DNA of 64,000 nt, from positions 1,488,001-1,552,000 of the forward strand of contig NZ_JBNTQY010000001.1 of assembly GCF_051209875.1 (NCBI RefSeq), in the 5' to 3' direction. How positions within the stretch are numbered: position 1 is the first letter of the stretch; every line of letters starts with the position of its first letter. The position numbers and the translations under genes were made by a program. Shown here one piece after another: positions 15,301 to 26,300 of this stretch. The notes beneath the pieces were generated by a model. It was not told the origin of the DNA, searched no databases, and was given only the letters and a program-made list of their open reading frames with translations. Source of the stretch: Emticicia sp051209875 (lineage in GTDB: Bacteria; Bacteroidota; Bacteroidia; Cytophagales; Spirosomataceae).

Positions 15301-16107
15301 GGCTGGGTAGGGGGATCAATACAAGGTTCGGCTCCCTATGCACATAAAACTACTAATGCTGGTTCAACATGGAATAGTTTATCATTTGCAGGATTAAATA
15401 TTTATAATTCAATAAGAAGCATCCAATTTGTTGATGCTAATAGAGGTTGGATGCTTGCTTCAAATAGTTCAATGGGTTATAATATGCTTTCAACAACGGA
15501 TGGTGGAGCAACATTCACCCGAGATATTACGACTAATGCTTCCCAAATAACTTCCCAAGCCATTGGTAGAAAATTATTTATGCTACCCGATGGAAAAAGT
15601 GGCTGGATGGTCGGCTACATTGGTTGGGGGCAAGGCTACCTAATGAAGTTTTCAACCTATAAAATTTGTAGCTCAAATACATTAACTATTGGTGCCACGC
15701 CTGATGCTCCTACGTTAAATCTTACCGGAACACAAACACTTTGCCCAAGTGCCAGTATTAATCTTATTGCCAGTGCTTGTTCAGGTACGGTTAATTGGTC
15801 TAATGGTTCTACTGGTTCCACACTTACTGTCAGTTTAGCCGGCACTTACTCTGCTACTTGCACGAATCTTTGCGGAACGAGTACCCCAAGTACACAAGTG
15901 ATTGTTACGAGTGTACCCGCTTCACAGACACTTTCAGGCATAGCCACCGATGGAGTAAAACAAGCAGGTCAAACTATTACGTCAACCCAAACAATCAATT
16001 CGGGTATTAATACAAGTTATAAAGCAGGAAAAAGTGTTTTGCTCAATCCTACTTTTCAGACACAAGTAGGTGTAATATTTAAAGCTGAAATTGGGGGATG
16101 TAATTAA
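12361..16107 (+). CDS. Large secreted BNR (YCF48-type) and Ig-like repeat protein
   Basis: 1,248 residues from the ATG at 12361; a start 16 codons upstream lacks a signal-peptide pattern. Signal peptide MKKLLFFLLFPFIINAQ. Ig-like modules of the 'C..G..LTA.GC.G...WSNG' type alternate with two blocks of photosystem-II-assembly-like BNR blades (TTDGGxxW repeats, roughly residues 320-640 and 790-1100). The last 60 residues form the GCN-type end domain (YKAGKSVLLNPTF ... GGCN) shared with the next genes. It is probably exported and surface-bound, with a likely adhesion or matrix role; no catalytic motif was seen. The next gene starts 27 bp after its stop, and the C-terminal ~130 residues of the two proteins are close paralogues. 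Confidence 0.85.
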   Translation: MKKLLFFLLFPFIINAQITLSGSSYTSSGYISCGTVNRTYALANIYNGKNSYVFSSGDGTVIYCSYIIRWNSTSNIWELVYRSLSSPPNNYTEQIFDTVSGATTDPPCGAAFGGTIAGASCSQNCINSMTVSGTTNICYGQSTTLTATGCAGVVTWSNGTTGGSTTTANSGTITANCSTSGVCSVSKTITVNDAAPTPTLNSGSKTLCQGSSFLLTASGCSGSLLWSNGATTSALTIASNGSYSASCTVNGCTSTSTYANFTFVPMVTISGSNCLGTTLTASGQGVFPIQWLKSEEVIAGATANTYTPITTGTYQVKVVGNDGKWTVTGAPNLANALDMFFIDDNNGWLLNQYSFLKTTDGGKNWNTLSSNNNSLKAFHFLNATTGFAVGNAGVIKKTIDGGITWTSITSPTTANLRFIQFVDANNGFIMDNFKETLKTTDGGTTWTIVSAADPNTSIGGINDMVFVTNTIGFATGKTNGSYLGIWKTVNAGTTWTALSLVAGQSMPTEPSYPKISMFDANNGWLFRGSYIYKTTDGGATWVNKPFFESLYNARFINVNKGWILTGDNFTSEKKLYSTNDGGNTWTKEEIEIAPNTTDFNGDFFAFNANTAFYSGTITYSFSGSTYPAIGRYEKQMCLSATKTIISVQAPSVSVSGNGGATICTGSSITLNANGCNSPAIWIAPATTANAITVSPTTTTTYQAKCVDSGCESSMASITVTVHNTPTISGVTCVGSTLTASGFGSASIQWLKDGVELTGATAATYIPTQAGVYQVATTSLNGAWTSLTSPTNQSINGVYFVNSEQGWIVGGAGIIYKTVNAGTSWTQQTSGITSSLTSVFFTDNNNGIAVGNNGKILRTTNSGTSWTEITSNTTNTLYDVFFINSTTGWAVGGQYIVLKTTDGGASWTTISIDNTASTSDYYSKVQFIDANTGYVSGGKSDFSESFVRKSVNGGTTWTSSYSSGSASGAFMFGLSFINANTGWVGGSIQGSAPYAHKTTNAGSTWNSLSFAGLNIYNSIRSIQFVDANRGWMLASNSSMGYNMLSTTDGGATFTRDITTNASQITSQAIGRKLFMLPDGKSGWMVGYIGWGQGYLMKFSTYKICSSNTLTIGATPDAPTLNLTGTQTLCPSASINLIASACSGTVNWSNGSTGSTLTVSLAGTYSATCTNLCGTSTPSTQVIVTSVPASQTLSGIATDGVKQAGQTITSTQTINSGINTSYKAGKSVLLNPTFQTQVGVIFKAEIGGCN

Positions 16108-16134
16108 ATATCTCAGAAATCGCTATATTTGACA

Positions 16135-18723
16135 ATGCAAAAATATACCATTTTCTTCATCATTTGTTGGCTCTCAATTAATAGTAATATGTATGGGCAA
16201 ACAACTTTTAAACCCCAATTTATATTTCCATCAGGACAAGCGTGTAGTGTTCCGATTGAAAATATAAAACTACCTAAATATAACATTGATGCGAATGCCG
16301 CTACTATTCCACCACGACTTCGAGTGGCATATATCATACCATCAAACCGTACCGCACAACCTAATGCAGTTGAGAATATTCAATACATGGTAATGTTTGC
16401 TCAAGCTTGGTATAAAGAGCAAATGAAATTAAATGGTTTTGGTGAAAAAACTTTTGTGTATGAAAGTGAGCCAAATACAAATAAACCTAAAGTAAATATT
16501 GTGAACACAAGCAAAACGGATACCTATATGCGAGGTAATTCTAATGAAGATGCTTTGGGACATGCAATTGAGGAAGCAAATGCTAATGGACTTACCGTAT
16601 TGACCCAAAATGAAGTTTGGCTTTTATATACTGAAAGTCATTTAATGAATCCTAATGGAACAATATTAGGAACAAACGCTCTCGGAGGGGGTGGAAGTGG
16701 GTCTTCTGGGGGAGTTTGTACTGTTGGAAGCGACCATTTATCTTTTTATACTCGCTTAACTGATAATACTCCTTATAACGGACAAATTGTACCGAGTCTT
16801 GGCCCTTATCCAATGGTCTATGAAACAACTTATTCATTGGCTGAAGGTTCAACTTTTAGTGGGGTTGCTTCTTCGTTGATGGGAGCTGTTTGTCATGAAT
16901 TAGGCCATGCTTTTGGTTTGCCTCATGATTATCGAAATGATGGAAATCGCAATGGAAATGTTATGTATAACGGACTTCGAGGCATTCGTGGAAGTGTATA
17001 TCCATCTCTTTATCCCGACGAACACACACGTCTTGAATATGCAGGTGCTTTATATTTGAATACCAGTCAAAAGTTTAATAGAAATAATAGAATTACCTCA
17101 AATCCTATTGTAAATATAACTACAACTTCTCCCGTATCTTTAAATAATGGACAGCTTACAATATCATTTACGGCCTCAGACAGCGATACTTTGGCTTCTG
17201 CTACTTTAAGATTTGATGGAAATACAGTTAGTGAGATGAAACTAAATTCCAAAGATATTTCTTCTCAGTTTGTTATTCCTTATTATGACTTATCTTCTAC
17301 AAAAGAATATCAAGTTGTCATACTTGATAAACAAGGGAATATCAATGACGCAAAAGTAAATTTAGCTGTACTTCAAAATGGCTCAAATCAAGCACCAAAA
17401 CCATACATAGAGACGATTGAGCATTCACCAAAAAAAGATGCAACGGTTTTAATGAAATCCAGTGCTTCTTCCGATGTGAATGATGGTATAAATAACTGCC
17501 AAGTTCAATGGGATACTAACAATGACGGAATTTATGAGACAGGCTGGATGAATGCTAATACAGACTTTAGTACACTATTTCCGAATGAGGGTAACTATCT
17601 TGCAAAGTTAAAAATAAAAGACCCAAGTAATGCAGAGGTTATTTCAACGCCCGTTAGTTTACGAATAAGTAATACTTCGGGAGCTTGTCGGTATATCATG
17701 CCGCCTATTATTATGGCCGATACATCAAATACCACGATTATGCTTTCCGCAAAAGGATGTCCCGGTACAATAAAATGGTCAGATGGATTCGCAGGTTCGC
17801 AACGTACTATTCCACGAACAAGCCCGACTTATACAGCTTTTTGTGAATTACCTTATGAATGTTTGCCAACTTTCTCAACTGCCTGTACACCAACCTATTC
17901 TGTTGGTTGTAATAGTTTTGGAATAGGAATAAATGGCGTTACAATTGGAAGTACCGTATTAAGTTCTAATTCAGGTTGCTCACCTAATGCTTATGCTGCC
18001 TTTCCAAGTCCTATAATAAATTTAGAGGCAGGGAAAAGCTATAACTTTACCTTAAATTATTTGGGTAATTTCAATGGTATTCAGGTATCAATTTGGTTAG
18101 ATTGGGCAAATAATGGAACATCCATAAAGTTATTTTCAACAAATGTCTCAGCGTTTGGTACACAAACAGGAAGTTTTACAATTCCTGCAAGTATGTCATC
18201 GGTCAATGGTACTAAATTAAGAATTGTTTCAAATTTTTTCTCAACCCCAACAGAACCATGCGGAAGTTATGGTTACGGAGAAGCAGAAGATTATTTAGTA
18301 AATATTTGTTCTACTCTAAATGCTCCTACCTTAAATCTTTCAGGAACGCAAACGCTTTGTCCAAATGGTAGTATCAATTTGATTGCAAGTGGCTGTAGTG
18401 ATACCATCGTTTGGTCGAATGGTTCAACTGGTTCTACATTGACAGTCAATTTGTCAGGAACATATTCGGCAAGTTGTACAAATCTATGTGGTGCTAGTAC
18501 ACCAAGCTCACAAGTCATAATTACGAGTGTACCTGCTACACAAGAGCTCTCAGGCATTGCTACCAATGGCATCATTCAAGCAGGTCAGTCAATTACTTCT
18601 ACTCAAACTATCAATACGGGAATAATTACAAGCTATCGTGCAGGAAAGAGTGTTTTGCTCAATCCAACTTTTCAAATTCAATCGGGGGCAATATTTAAAG
18701 CAGAAATTGTAGGATGTAATTGA
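16135..18723 (+). CDS. Secreted zinc metallopeptidase with GEVED and GCN-end domains
   Basis: 862 residues from the ATG at 16135. Signal peptide MQKYTIFFIICWLSINSNMYGQ. The motif HELGHAFGLPHD near residue 255 is the metzincin HExxHxxGxxH(D) zinc site, followed by a Met (NVMYNGLRG) that may be the Met-turn. Downstream come a calcium- or Ig-like region, a GEVED domain (about 590-720, ending YGEAEDYLVN), an Ig-like module and the GCN-type end (YRAGKSVLLNPTFQ ... VGCN). Probable secreted or surface protease. A TATATTTG box (16124-16131) lies only 3 nt before the ATG, so a separate leaderless transcript is possible alongside read-through from the gene upstream. Confidence 0.88.
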   Translation: MQKYTIFFIICWLSINSNMYGQTTFKPQFIFPSGQACSVPIENIKLPKYNIDANAATIPPRLRVAYIIPSNRTAQPNAVENIQYMVMFAQAWYKEQMKLNGFGEKTFVYESEPNTNKPKVNIVNTSKTDTYMRGNSNEDALGHAIEEANANGLTVLTQNEVWLLYTESHLMNPNGTILGTNALGGGGSGSSGGVCTVGSDHLSFYTRLTDNTPYNGQIVPSLGPYPMVYETTYSLAEGSTFSGVASSLMGAVCHELGHAFGLPHDYRNDGNRNGNVMYNGLRGIRGSVYPSLYPDEHTRLEYAGALYLNTSQKFNRNNRITSNPIVNITTTSPVSLNNGQLTISFTASDSDTLASATLRFDGNTVSEMKLNSKDISSQFVIPYYDLSSTKEYQVVILDKQGNINDAKVNLAVLQNGSNQAPKPYIETIEHSPKKDATVLMKSSASSDVNDGINNCQVQWDTNNDGIYETGWMNANTDFSTLFPNEGNYLAKLKIKDPSNAEVISTPVSLRISNTSGACRYIMPPIIMADTSNTTIMLSAKGCPGTIKWSDGFAGSQRTIPRTSPTYTAFCELPYECLPTFSTACTPTYSVGCNSFGIGINGVTIGSTVLSSNSGCSPNAYAAFPSPIINLEAGKSYNFTLNYLGNFNGIQVSIWLDWANNGTSIKLFSTNVSAFGTQTGSFTIPASMSSVNGTKLRIVSNFFSTPTEPCGSYGYGEAEDYLVNICSTLNAPTLNLSGTQTLCPNGSINLIASGCSDTIVWSNGSTGSTLTVNLSGTYSASCTNLCGASTPSSQVIITSVPATQELSGIATNGIIQAGQSITSTQTINTGIITSYRAGKSVLLNPTFQIQSGAIFKAEIVGCN

Positions 18724-19252
18724 CTTTTCGAATGTCTGTTCAATGATTGTATGTCATTTAATCAAGTAAAGATTAAAAAAACTTTAGCCTTATACCTTTT
18801 TGCAATGCTTTCTTCTATTGGCTTTGCTCTAAAGATGAAGTGATTTTGGGTAAAGTTTTGGTTGTAGAAACTATTCGATTAAATGTAAGACAATGATTGA
18901 TACATCAGATTAATTGGCTTATTTTTTTTAAAATGGATGTAAGCTTTGCCAATCGTTTTTGTAAAGGTTGTATAATAAATAATAATTGCGTTGTGCTAAA
19001 AAATGTTGTAATCAGGCTACAAATACAACAAAAAGTACCGTATAATAAAAATGGTACCGTTTAATAAAAATGATTAGGCATTCATTCCTTTAAGCAATTT
19101 ATTTGACATTTAAAGATTTGTATATGCTTGCAAGTTGCTTTAGCCTCTATCACTAATAGTATATTAATTTTATTTTTTTATAAACTCAACCGCAAAGCAG
19201 TAAAGAATATTTGAAAATATTTACTTATTAAAATTTAACTCCCTAAAATAAC
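18724..19252. other. 529-bp intergenic region with possible gene remnant
   Basis: No convincing gene. A 30-codon frame at 18751-18843 reads like a signal peptide (MSFNQVKIKKTLALYLFAML) and stops at once, so it may be the stump of a decayed secreted-protein gene or chance. Two tandem copies of a 19-base unit beginning GTACCGT lie at 19035-19072, differing at one base. The last ~100 bases before 19253 are the probable promoter region of the beta-helix gene, but no good -7 box stands out. Confidence 0.4.
19035..19072. repeat. Two tandem copies of a 19-bp unit
   Basis: Unit GTACCGTATAATAAAAATG followed directly by the same unit with one A-to-T change. Non-coding. The second copy keeps the GTACCG core, so it could be a paired binding site or simple slippage. 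Confidence 0.6.
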
Positions 19253-20347
19253 ATGAAAAAAATATCTACCTTCATTCTTCGTGTGTTTGTGACTTTTTGT
19301 TTTTGTGCCATTGTTGGTACCTCAGTTTTTGCTCAAACTGTTCGCCGTGTAAACAAGACCCCAGGCCTGAATGACCCTTCGATTTATACCTCAGTACAAG
19401 CTGCTCATGATGCCTCAGGAGCTGGCGATATTATTTATGTTGAACCTACTGATGTTGACGCTGGTAGCTATGGTAATGTCACTCTCAATAGACGAGTAAC
19501 TATCATTGGCACTGGGTATGATTTAGGGAATACACCTAATACTTCATTTGATAAAAGAGGAGTTTCACTGGGGAACTTAAGTTTTGACAATGGGAGTGCA
19601 GGAAGTTTAGTAATGGGGATGTCTATAGGTGGTGTGGGTATTTACGACATAAACTGTACAATTACCCGATGTACAATGAATAGTCTCGGTTTGGGTCAAT
19701 CTGGTACATTATTAGGTGGGATTTATTCACAAGGTAACTATGCTACTATTACAAATAACAGATTTGAATCTGGGATTTCTGGAAGTGGTGTTGCAGGTGG
19801 ACAAGCAATCAATTGCATTATAACAAATAATATTTTTAATAATAGAGCCGGTGCCGTATATATTAATTCGTTTTCTGGTGCAGTGATTAACTATAATACC
19901 TTTTATTGTAACGGTGGTAGCATTCTCAATGATGTAGATGGCAGTACAGTTACAAATAATATTTTCGATGCACGTGACCGTACTCTTGGGTATTTAGTAA
20001 TGGGAGCAAATTCAAATGGCACCACAGTATCTAATAATCTTTGTACAAATGTGGCAGGTTTACCAGTGGGTGGTGGTAATGTTAATAGTGCCAATCCCAA
20101 TTTAATTTTTACGGTAGGAAACCCTTGGAGTCCTTATAGCAATGATGCTAACCTACAATTGGCTACGAGTTCTCCTGCCAAGACAGTTGGTCCAGGAAGC
20201 ACACCCATTGGTGTTTTTGCTGGTAATAATCCTTATGTGCTATCTGGTGTACCAAATGTGCCAGTTATTACTACTTTTACCAATACAGGTTCGGGTACCA
20301 CAGCAACGCCACTCAGTGTAACGATCAGTGTAAGATCAGCTAATTAG
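19253..20347 (+). CDS. Secreted right-handed beta-helix protein
   Basis: 364 residues with a signal peptide (MKKISTFILRVFVTFCFCAIVGTSVFAQ). The opening 'PSIYTSVQAAHDASGAGDIIYVEP' pattern and later 'ITNNxF..G.. INCIITNNIFNN' rungs are typical of parallel beta-helix (pectate-lyase-like) proteins. No polysaccharide-lyase catalytic residues could be assigned by eye, and there is no T9SS or GCN-type C-terminal domain. The gene at 20391 starts 43 bp downstream on the same strand, so the two are probably co-expressed. Probable surface or extracellular polysaccharide-binding role (inference). Confidence 0.75.
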   Translation: MKKISTFILRVFVTFCFCAIVGTSVFAQTVRRVNKTPGLNDPSIYTSVQAAHDASGAGDIIYVEPTDVDAGSYGNVTLNRRVTIIGTGYDLGNTPNTSFDKRGVSLGNLSFDNGSAGSLVMGMSIGGVGIYDINCTITRCTMNSLGLGQSGTLLGGIYSQGNYATITNNRFESGISGSGVAGGQAINCIITNNIFNNRAGAVYINSFSGAVINYNTFYCNGGSILNDVDGSTVTNNIFDARDRTLGYLVMGANSNGTTVSNNLCTNVAGLPVGGGNVNSANPNLIFTVGNPWSPYSNDANLQLATSSPAKTVGPGSTPIGVFAGNNPYVLSGVPNVPVITTFTNTGSGTTATPLSVTISVRSAN

Positions 20348-20390
20348 TAATAAGGTTTAAAATTATTTTTTACCTAACTAATTACCAAAC

Positions 20391-23300
20391 ATGAAAAACT
20401 TCTCAATCTTATGGGTAAGTATGGCTTTCCTATGGCTATTTGTCATGGGTAAAGCATCTGCCCAGACTATAAATAGTGTCGAATACTTTATTGATAATGA
20501 CCCTGGTGTAGGGAATGGCACGGCAGTTTCAATTACAACGGGCAATGTTGTCACGCAAACTTTCCCTGTTTCACTCTCGTCAATAAACCTTAAGGATGGT
20601 ATTCATCGTATCAGTGTAAGGGCTAAAGATAGCAATAACCAATGGTCTTGGGTAGCTAATAGTTTGTTTGTTAAAGAGAGGATTACCAATACTGCCCCTC
20701 CCATAGACATCACAAAGATTGAATATTTTTTTAATCTTGACCCAGGTGTTGGGAATGGCGTTGATGTGCCTTTCACACAAGGCACTTCTGTGTCAAATCT
20801 CGGCTTTGTTACGCCTTTACCTTCTTTACCTATCGGTTTTCATTACCTAAGTGTACGTGTAAAAGATGCCCGTAATGGTTGGACACGTTGTATTTCTCGC
20901 CCATTTTTGAAAGAAGAAATACCTTCTAATATTCCATTGCCCAATATCACTTATATGGAATATTTCTTAGATGAAGACCCTGGCGTGAGCAATGGTACTG
21001 CCCTTACTTTTACGCCAGCTACAAGTATTAGTAATTTATCGTTTACCATACCTCTACCAGACAATGTTTCGCCTGGTATTCATACTTTTTCAGTGAGAGC
21101 AAAAAATGCCAATAACAAATGGAGTATTGTCACAAATCGAGCTTTTTTAAAAGAAAATATTCAGTCTTCTATACCACTATCGGCTATTAGCAACTTAGAA
21201 TATTTTTTTGATAATGACCCTGGTGTTGGAAATGGTACTGCGGTCAATTTTACAGCAGGAACGACTGTAAATGATTTGTCATTTAGTGTGCCATTATCAA
21301 ATTCATTACCCAATGGTATTCATACTGTTACTGTTAGATTTAAGGACAATAAAGGCAAGTGGAGTACTGCAGTTGTCAGACCATTTTACAAAGAAAATAC
21401 AAGTACACTGGCAATTTTGCCAAATATCAATCGAGTTGAATATTTTATTGATACTGACCCAGGCTTCGGGAATGGAATCAATGTACCAATTACACCCAAT
21501 TCGAGCTTATCAAATATCAGCTTTACGGCAGATTTGACAGGCCTACAGAATGGTAAGCACCTATTAGAAATTCGTGCCAGAGATATAAATAATAAATGGA
21601 GCACAGTAGGTTTGAGAGAATTTGTTTCTTGTATGAATCCATTCGCAGTGGCGATTTCGCCTGCAGCGGAGCAAAATACTTGTGTAGGAGTGCCAATAAA
21701 TCTAAGTGTTCCTACGGGTTATACTTATCAATGGCGGCTCAATGGGCAAGATATTTTTAATGCAAGTTCAAATACATATTCAGCTACGCAAACAGGTAAT
21801 TACAGTGTTGTAATTGCACAAAATGGCTGTTTATTTACTTTAAATTCTGTAAAAGTTAATGTTACTAATACGCCAAATCCACCAACAGTTATTACGCAGA
21901 ATCAAACAATTTGTAACGGTCAAAAAGTTACCCTTGAATCAAGTAATTGCGGTGGCTTAGTTACATGGAGCGATGGAAGCACTGGTGGTGCTGTTATAGT
22001 AGCACCAACCACAACCACTACTTATACCGCAACTTGTACCATTGGGGGTTGTACCAGTGGAAATAGTAGCTCATCAGCAATCATTACTGTAAATGCAGCT
22101 TTAGCAATACCAACCATTACAGGGCCGAATTCGGTTGTTTGTCCAAATTCGAATGTTTCACTCTCAGCAAACGGATGTGCAGGAGTTATTACATGGAATA
22201 ATGGACAAACGGGAAGTTCATTAAACTTTATAGCAACGGCATCAGGAACTTATTCGGCTACTTGTGCATCAGGTGGTTGTGTAAGTGTAGCAAGTAATAC
22301 TTTTTCTGTAAATGTTAGTAATACTACTTCAAACGCCATGACTTTGACTGCTTTGAATGCGAAGATATGCAATGGTCAGTCAACGTCCCTCACAGCATCT
22401 GGCTGCGGAGGTAATATTTTATGGAGTAATGGTAGCACAACCTCAACTATTACAGTTTCACCGAGTGTCACAGGTACATATTCTGCCACTTGTACAGATA
22501 ATGGTTGTACTGGAAATAGTGTCAATATTCTACAAATCCAAGTAGTGCCAATTCCAAATGCACCAACTCTTTACGGACAAAGTCAAATAATTTGTAAAGG
22601 AACAAGCATTAGTTTGAGTGCCTATAACTGTATTGGTGGAGTAATTAATTGGAGTAATGGATTTGTTGGGCAAACGCAAAGGATAACCCCAATGACCACA
22701 ACTACTTATACAGCTACTTGTACGAAGGATGGTTGTCCAAGTGCAAATAGTAGCGGCATTACGCTCACAGTTTCAGAATGTGAAAATCTTGCAGTAAATA
22801 TTACAAAGATTGAATATTTTATTGATAATGACCCTGGTTTTAACAATGGTATTGATGTACCTATAACCGCTTCTTCTGCTATTAATGACCTTAATATTAT
22901 TATACCAATTCAGGCGTCGTTTGCCGATGGCTTACACAATCTTTCTATAAGAGCTAAAGATGCCAATGATCATTGGGCTTGGACAATAGTAAGACCATTT
23001 TGGAAAGAGGCTTTACCAAGTATTAATGTTTTACCAGATATTGTAAAACTGGAGTATTTTATTGACAATGACCCTGGTTATGAAAATGGTACAAACATTC
23101 CGATAACTGCAGGTGTATCAATTAATAATTTGGTAGTGACAATGCCTTTGGATAATTCATTAGTTACAGGATGGCATAATCTTACCATAAGAGCCAAAGA
23201 TGCTAATGGAGGCTGGAGTATCGTCGTAATTCGACCTTTTTACAAAGATATTTTGCCTTCAAATGCTAATTTGCCAAATATAACCCGTTTAGAATATTAC

Positions 23301-26300
23301 ATTGATACTGACCCTGGTTATGATTTGGGGACAGAGATTCCAATTTCTACAAACTCTACCCTTAGTAATACCCCTTTGATTATCAATATGACAGGTCTTA
23401 CTCCTGGGTCTCATTTTTTGGCGATTCGAGCCAAAGATGTTGATAATAAATGGAGTACAGTTGGTATTAAAAACTTTACTTATGGTACTAATATCGTTTC
23501 AATCGGAGCCATTCCCTCGGATTTGTGTGGGCAAACAAATTTAATTTTACCATATACACTCGAAGGAACATTTAATGAAGAGAATACACTTACCGTTCAG
23601 CTTTTAGATGCAAATAACAATATTGTCAACGCCAATTTGCTTACGAAAAATGCAACAAAAAGTGGTATATTGACAGTTACACTACCAAATGTAAGTGTTA
23701 ATACAATTTATAAATTCCGAATCATCAGCTCTTCTCCTTCGTTGATGAGTGATCCAGTTCAGTTTACTTTAAAACCATCTACAATTCCTTCCATCTCTGC
23801 CGGAGGTTCCACTACTTTTTGTTTGGGTAATAGTGTTTTATTATCAGTTAGTAATTGTAATGGAACCGTTATTTGGTCAAATGGGATAACTAATGATATG
23901 ATAAGTGTTACAACTTCTGGTACTTATAGTGCTACTTGTAATACACCAAATACCTGTAGTATGCCTACAAATAATGCTATAATTGTCACTGTTTATGGTG
24001 AATCAAGTCCCGTCATAACAGATACATCCGTCTGTGGCATAAATAGTACAGCCACTTTGACAGCATCCGGTTGTACTGGAGGTAATTTTGCTTGGTATTT
24101 AACGTCAACAGGAGGTACAAGTCAGTTCGTTGGAAATCCTTATACAACACCACAATTAGGTTCAACAAGTACATTTTATGTGAGTTGTGTTGTAAACGGT
24201 TGTGAAAGCACTCGAACACCTGTTACAGTTACCGTAAATATTCCACCAGTAGCGAGTATCACAGGAACAACGAATTTGACGTGTACGAATTTGAGTGTGA
24301 GTAGAACAGCGAGTGGCGGGGGTAGTTATTTATGGTCAAATAATTTAGGAACTTCCGCTACAGCGACTATCACGAGTGCAGGGACTTATACAGTGACAGT
24401 AACTTCATTGACAAATGGATGTAGTGCAACAGCGACGACCTTTGTTTCGGTTGATAGAACAGCACCAGTAGCGAGTATCACAGGAACAACGAATTTGACG
24501 TGTACGAATTTGAGTGTGAGTAGAACAGCGAGTGGAGGAGGTAGTTATTTATGGTCAAATAATTTAGGAACTTCCGCGACAGCGACTATCACGAGTGCAG
24601 GGACTTATACAGTGACAGTAAGCTCTTTGACAAATGGATGTAGTGCAACAGCGACGACCTTTGTTTCGGTTGATAGGACAGCACCAGTAGCGAGTATCAC
24701 AGGAACAACGAATTTGACGTGTACGAATTTGAGTGTGAGTAGAACAGCGAGTGGAGGAGGTAGTTATTTATGGTCAAATAATTTAGGAACTTCCGCGACA
24801 GCGACTATCACGAGTGCAGGGACTTATACAGTGACAGTAACCTCTTTGACAAATGGATGTAGTGCAACAGCGACGACCTTTGTTTCGGTTGATAGGACAG
24901 CACCAGTGGCGAGTATCACAGGAACAACGAATTTGACGTGTACGAATTTGAGTGTGAGTAGAACAGCGAGTGGAGGAGGTAGTTATTTATGGTCAAATAA
25001 TTTAGGAACTTCCGCGACAGCGACTATCACGAGTGCAGGGACTTATACAGTGACAGTAAGCTCTTTGACAAATGGATGTAGTGCAACAGCGACGACCTTT
25101 GTTTCGGTTGATAGGACAGCTCCAGTAGCGAGTATCACAGGAACAACGAATTTGACGTGTACGAATCTGAGTGTGAGTAGAACAGCGAGTGGCGGGGGTA
25201 GTTATTTATGGTCAAATAATTTAGGAACCTCAGCGACGGCAACTATCACGAGTGCAGGGACTTATACAGTGACAGTAAGCTCTTTGACAAATGGATGTAG
25301 TGCAACAGCGACGACCTTTGTTTCGGTTGATAGGACAGCACCAGTAGCGAGTATCACAGGAACAACGAATTTGACGTGTACGAATTTGAGTGTGAGTAGA
25401 ACAGCGAGTGGAGGAGGTAGTTATTTATGGTCAAATAATTTAGGAACTTCCGCGACAGCGACTATCACGAGTGCAGGGACTTATACAGTGACAGTAACCT
25501 CTTTGACAAATGGATGTAGTGCAACAGCGACGACCTTTGTTTCGGTTGATAGGACAGCACCAGTGGCGAGTATCACAGGAACAACGAATTTGACGTGTAC
25601 GAATTTGAGTGTGAGTAGAACAGCGAGTGGAGGAGGTAGTTATTTATGGTCAAATAATTTAGGAACTTCCGCGACAGCGACTATCACGAGTGCAGGGACT
25701 TATACAGTGACAGTAAGCTCTTTGACAAATGGATGTAGTGCAACAGCGACGACCTTTGTTTCGGTTGATAGGACAGCTCCAGTAGCGAGTATCACAGGAA
25801 CAACGAATTTGACGTGTACGAATCTGAGTGTGAGTAGAACAGCGAGTGGCGGGGGTAGTTATTTATGGTCAAATAATTTAGGAACCTCAGCGACGGCAAC
25901 TATCACGAGTGCAGGGACTTATACAGTGACAGTAAGCTCTTTGACAAATGGATGTAGTGCAACAGCGACGACCTTTGTTTCGGTTGATAGAACAGCACCA
26001 GTAGCGAGTATCACAGGAACAACGAATTTGACGTGTACGAATTTGAGTGTGAGTAGAACAGCGAGTGGAGGAGGTAGTTATTTATGGTCAAATAATTTAG
26101 GAACTTCCGCGACAGCGACTATCACGAGTGCAGGGACTTATACAGTGACAGTAAGCTCTTTGACAAATGGATGTAGTGCAACAGCGACGACCTTTGTTTC
26201 GGTTGATAGGACAGCACCAGTAGCGAGTATCACAGGAACAACGAATTTGACGTGTACGAATTTGAGTGTGAGTAGAACAGCGAGTGGAGGAGGTAGTTAT

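Noticed and set aside
18751..18843. 30-codon frame with signal-peptide character as a real gene
   Set aside because: It stops immediately after the hydrophobic segment and has no cleavage motif or promoter; listed only as a possible remnant.
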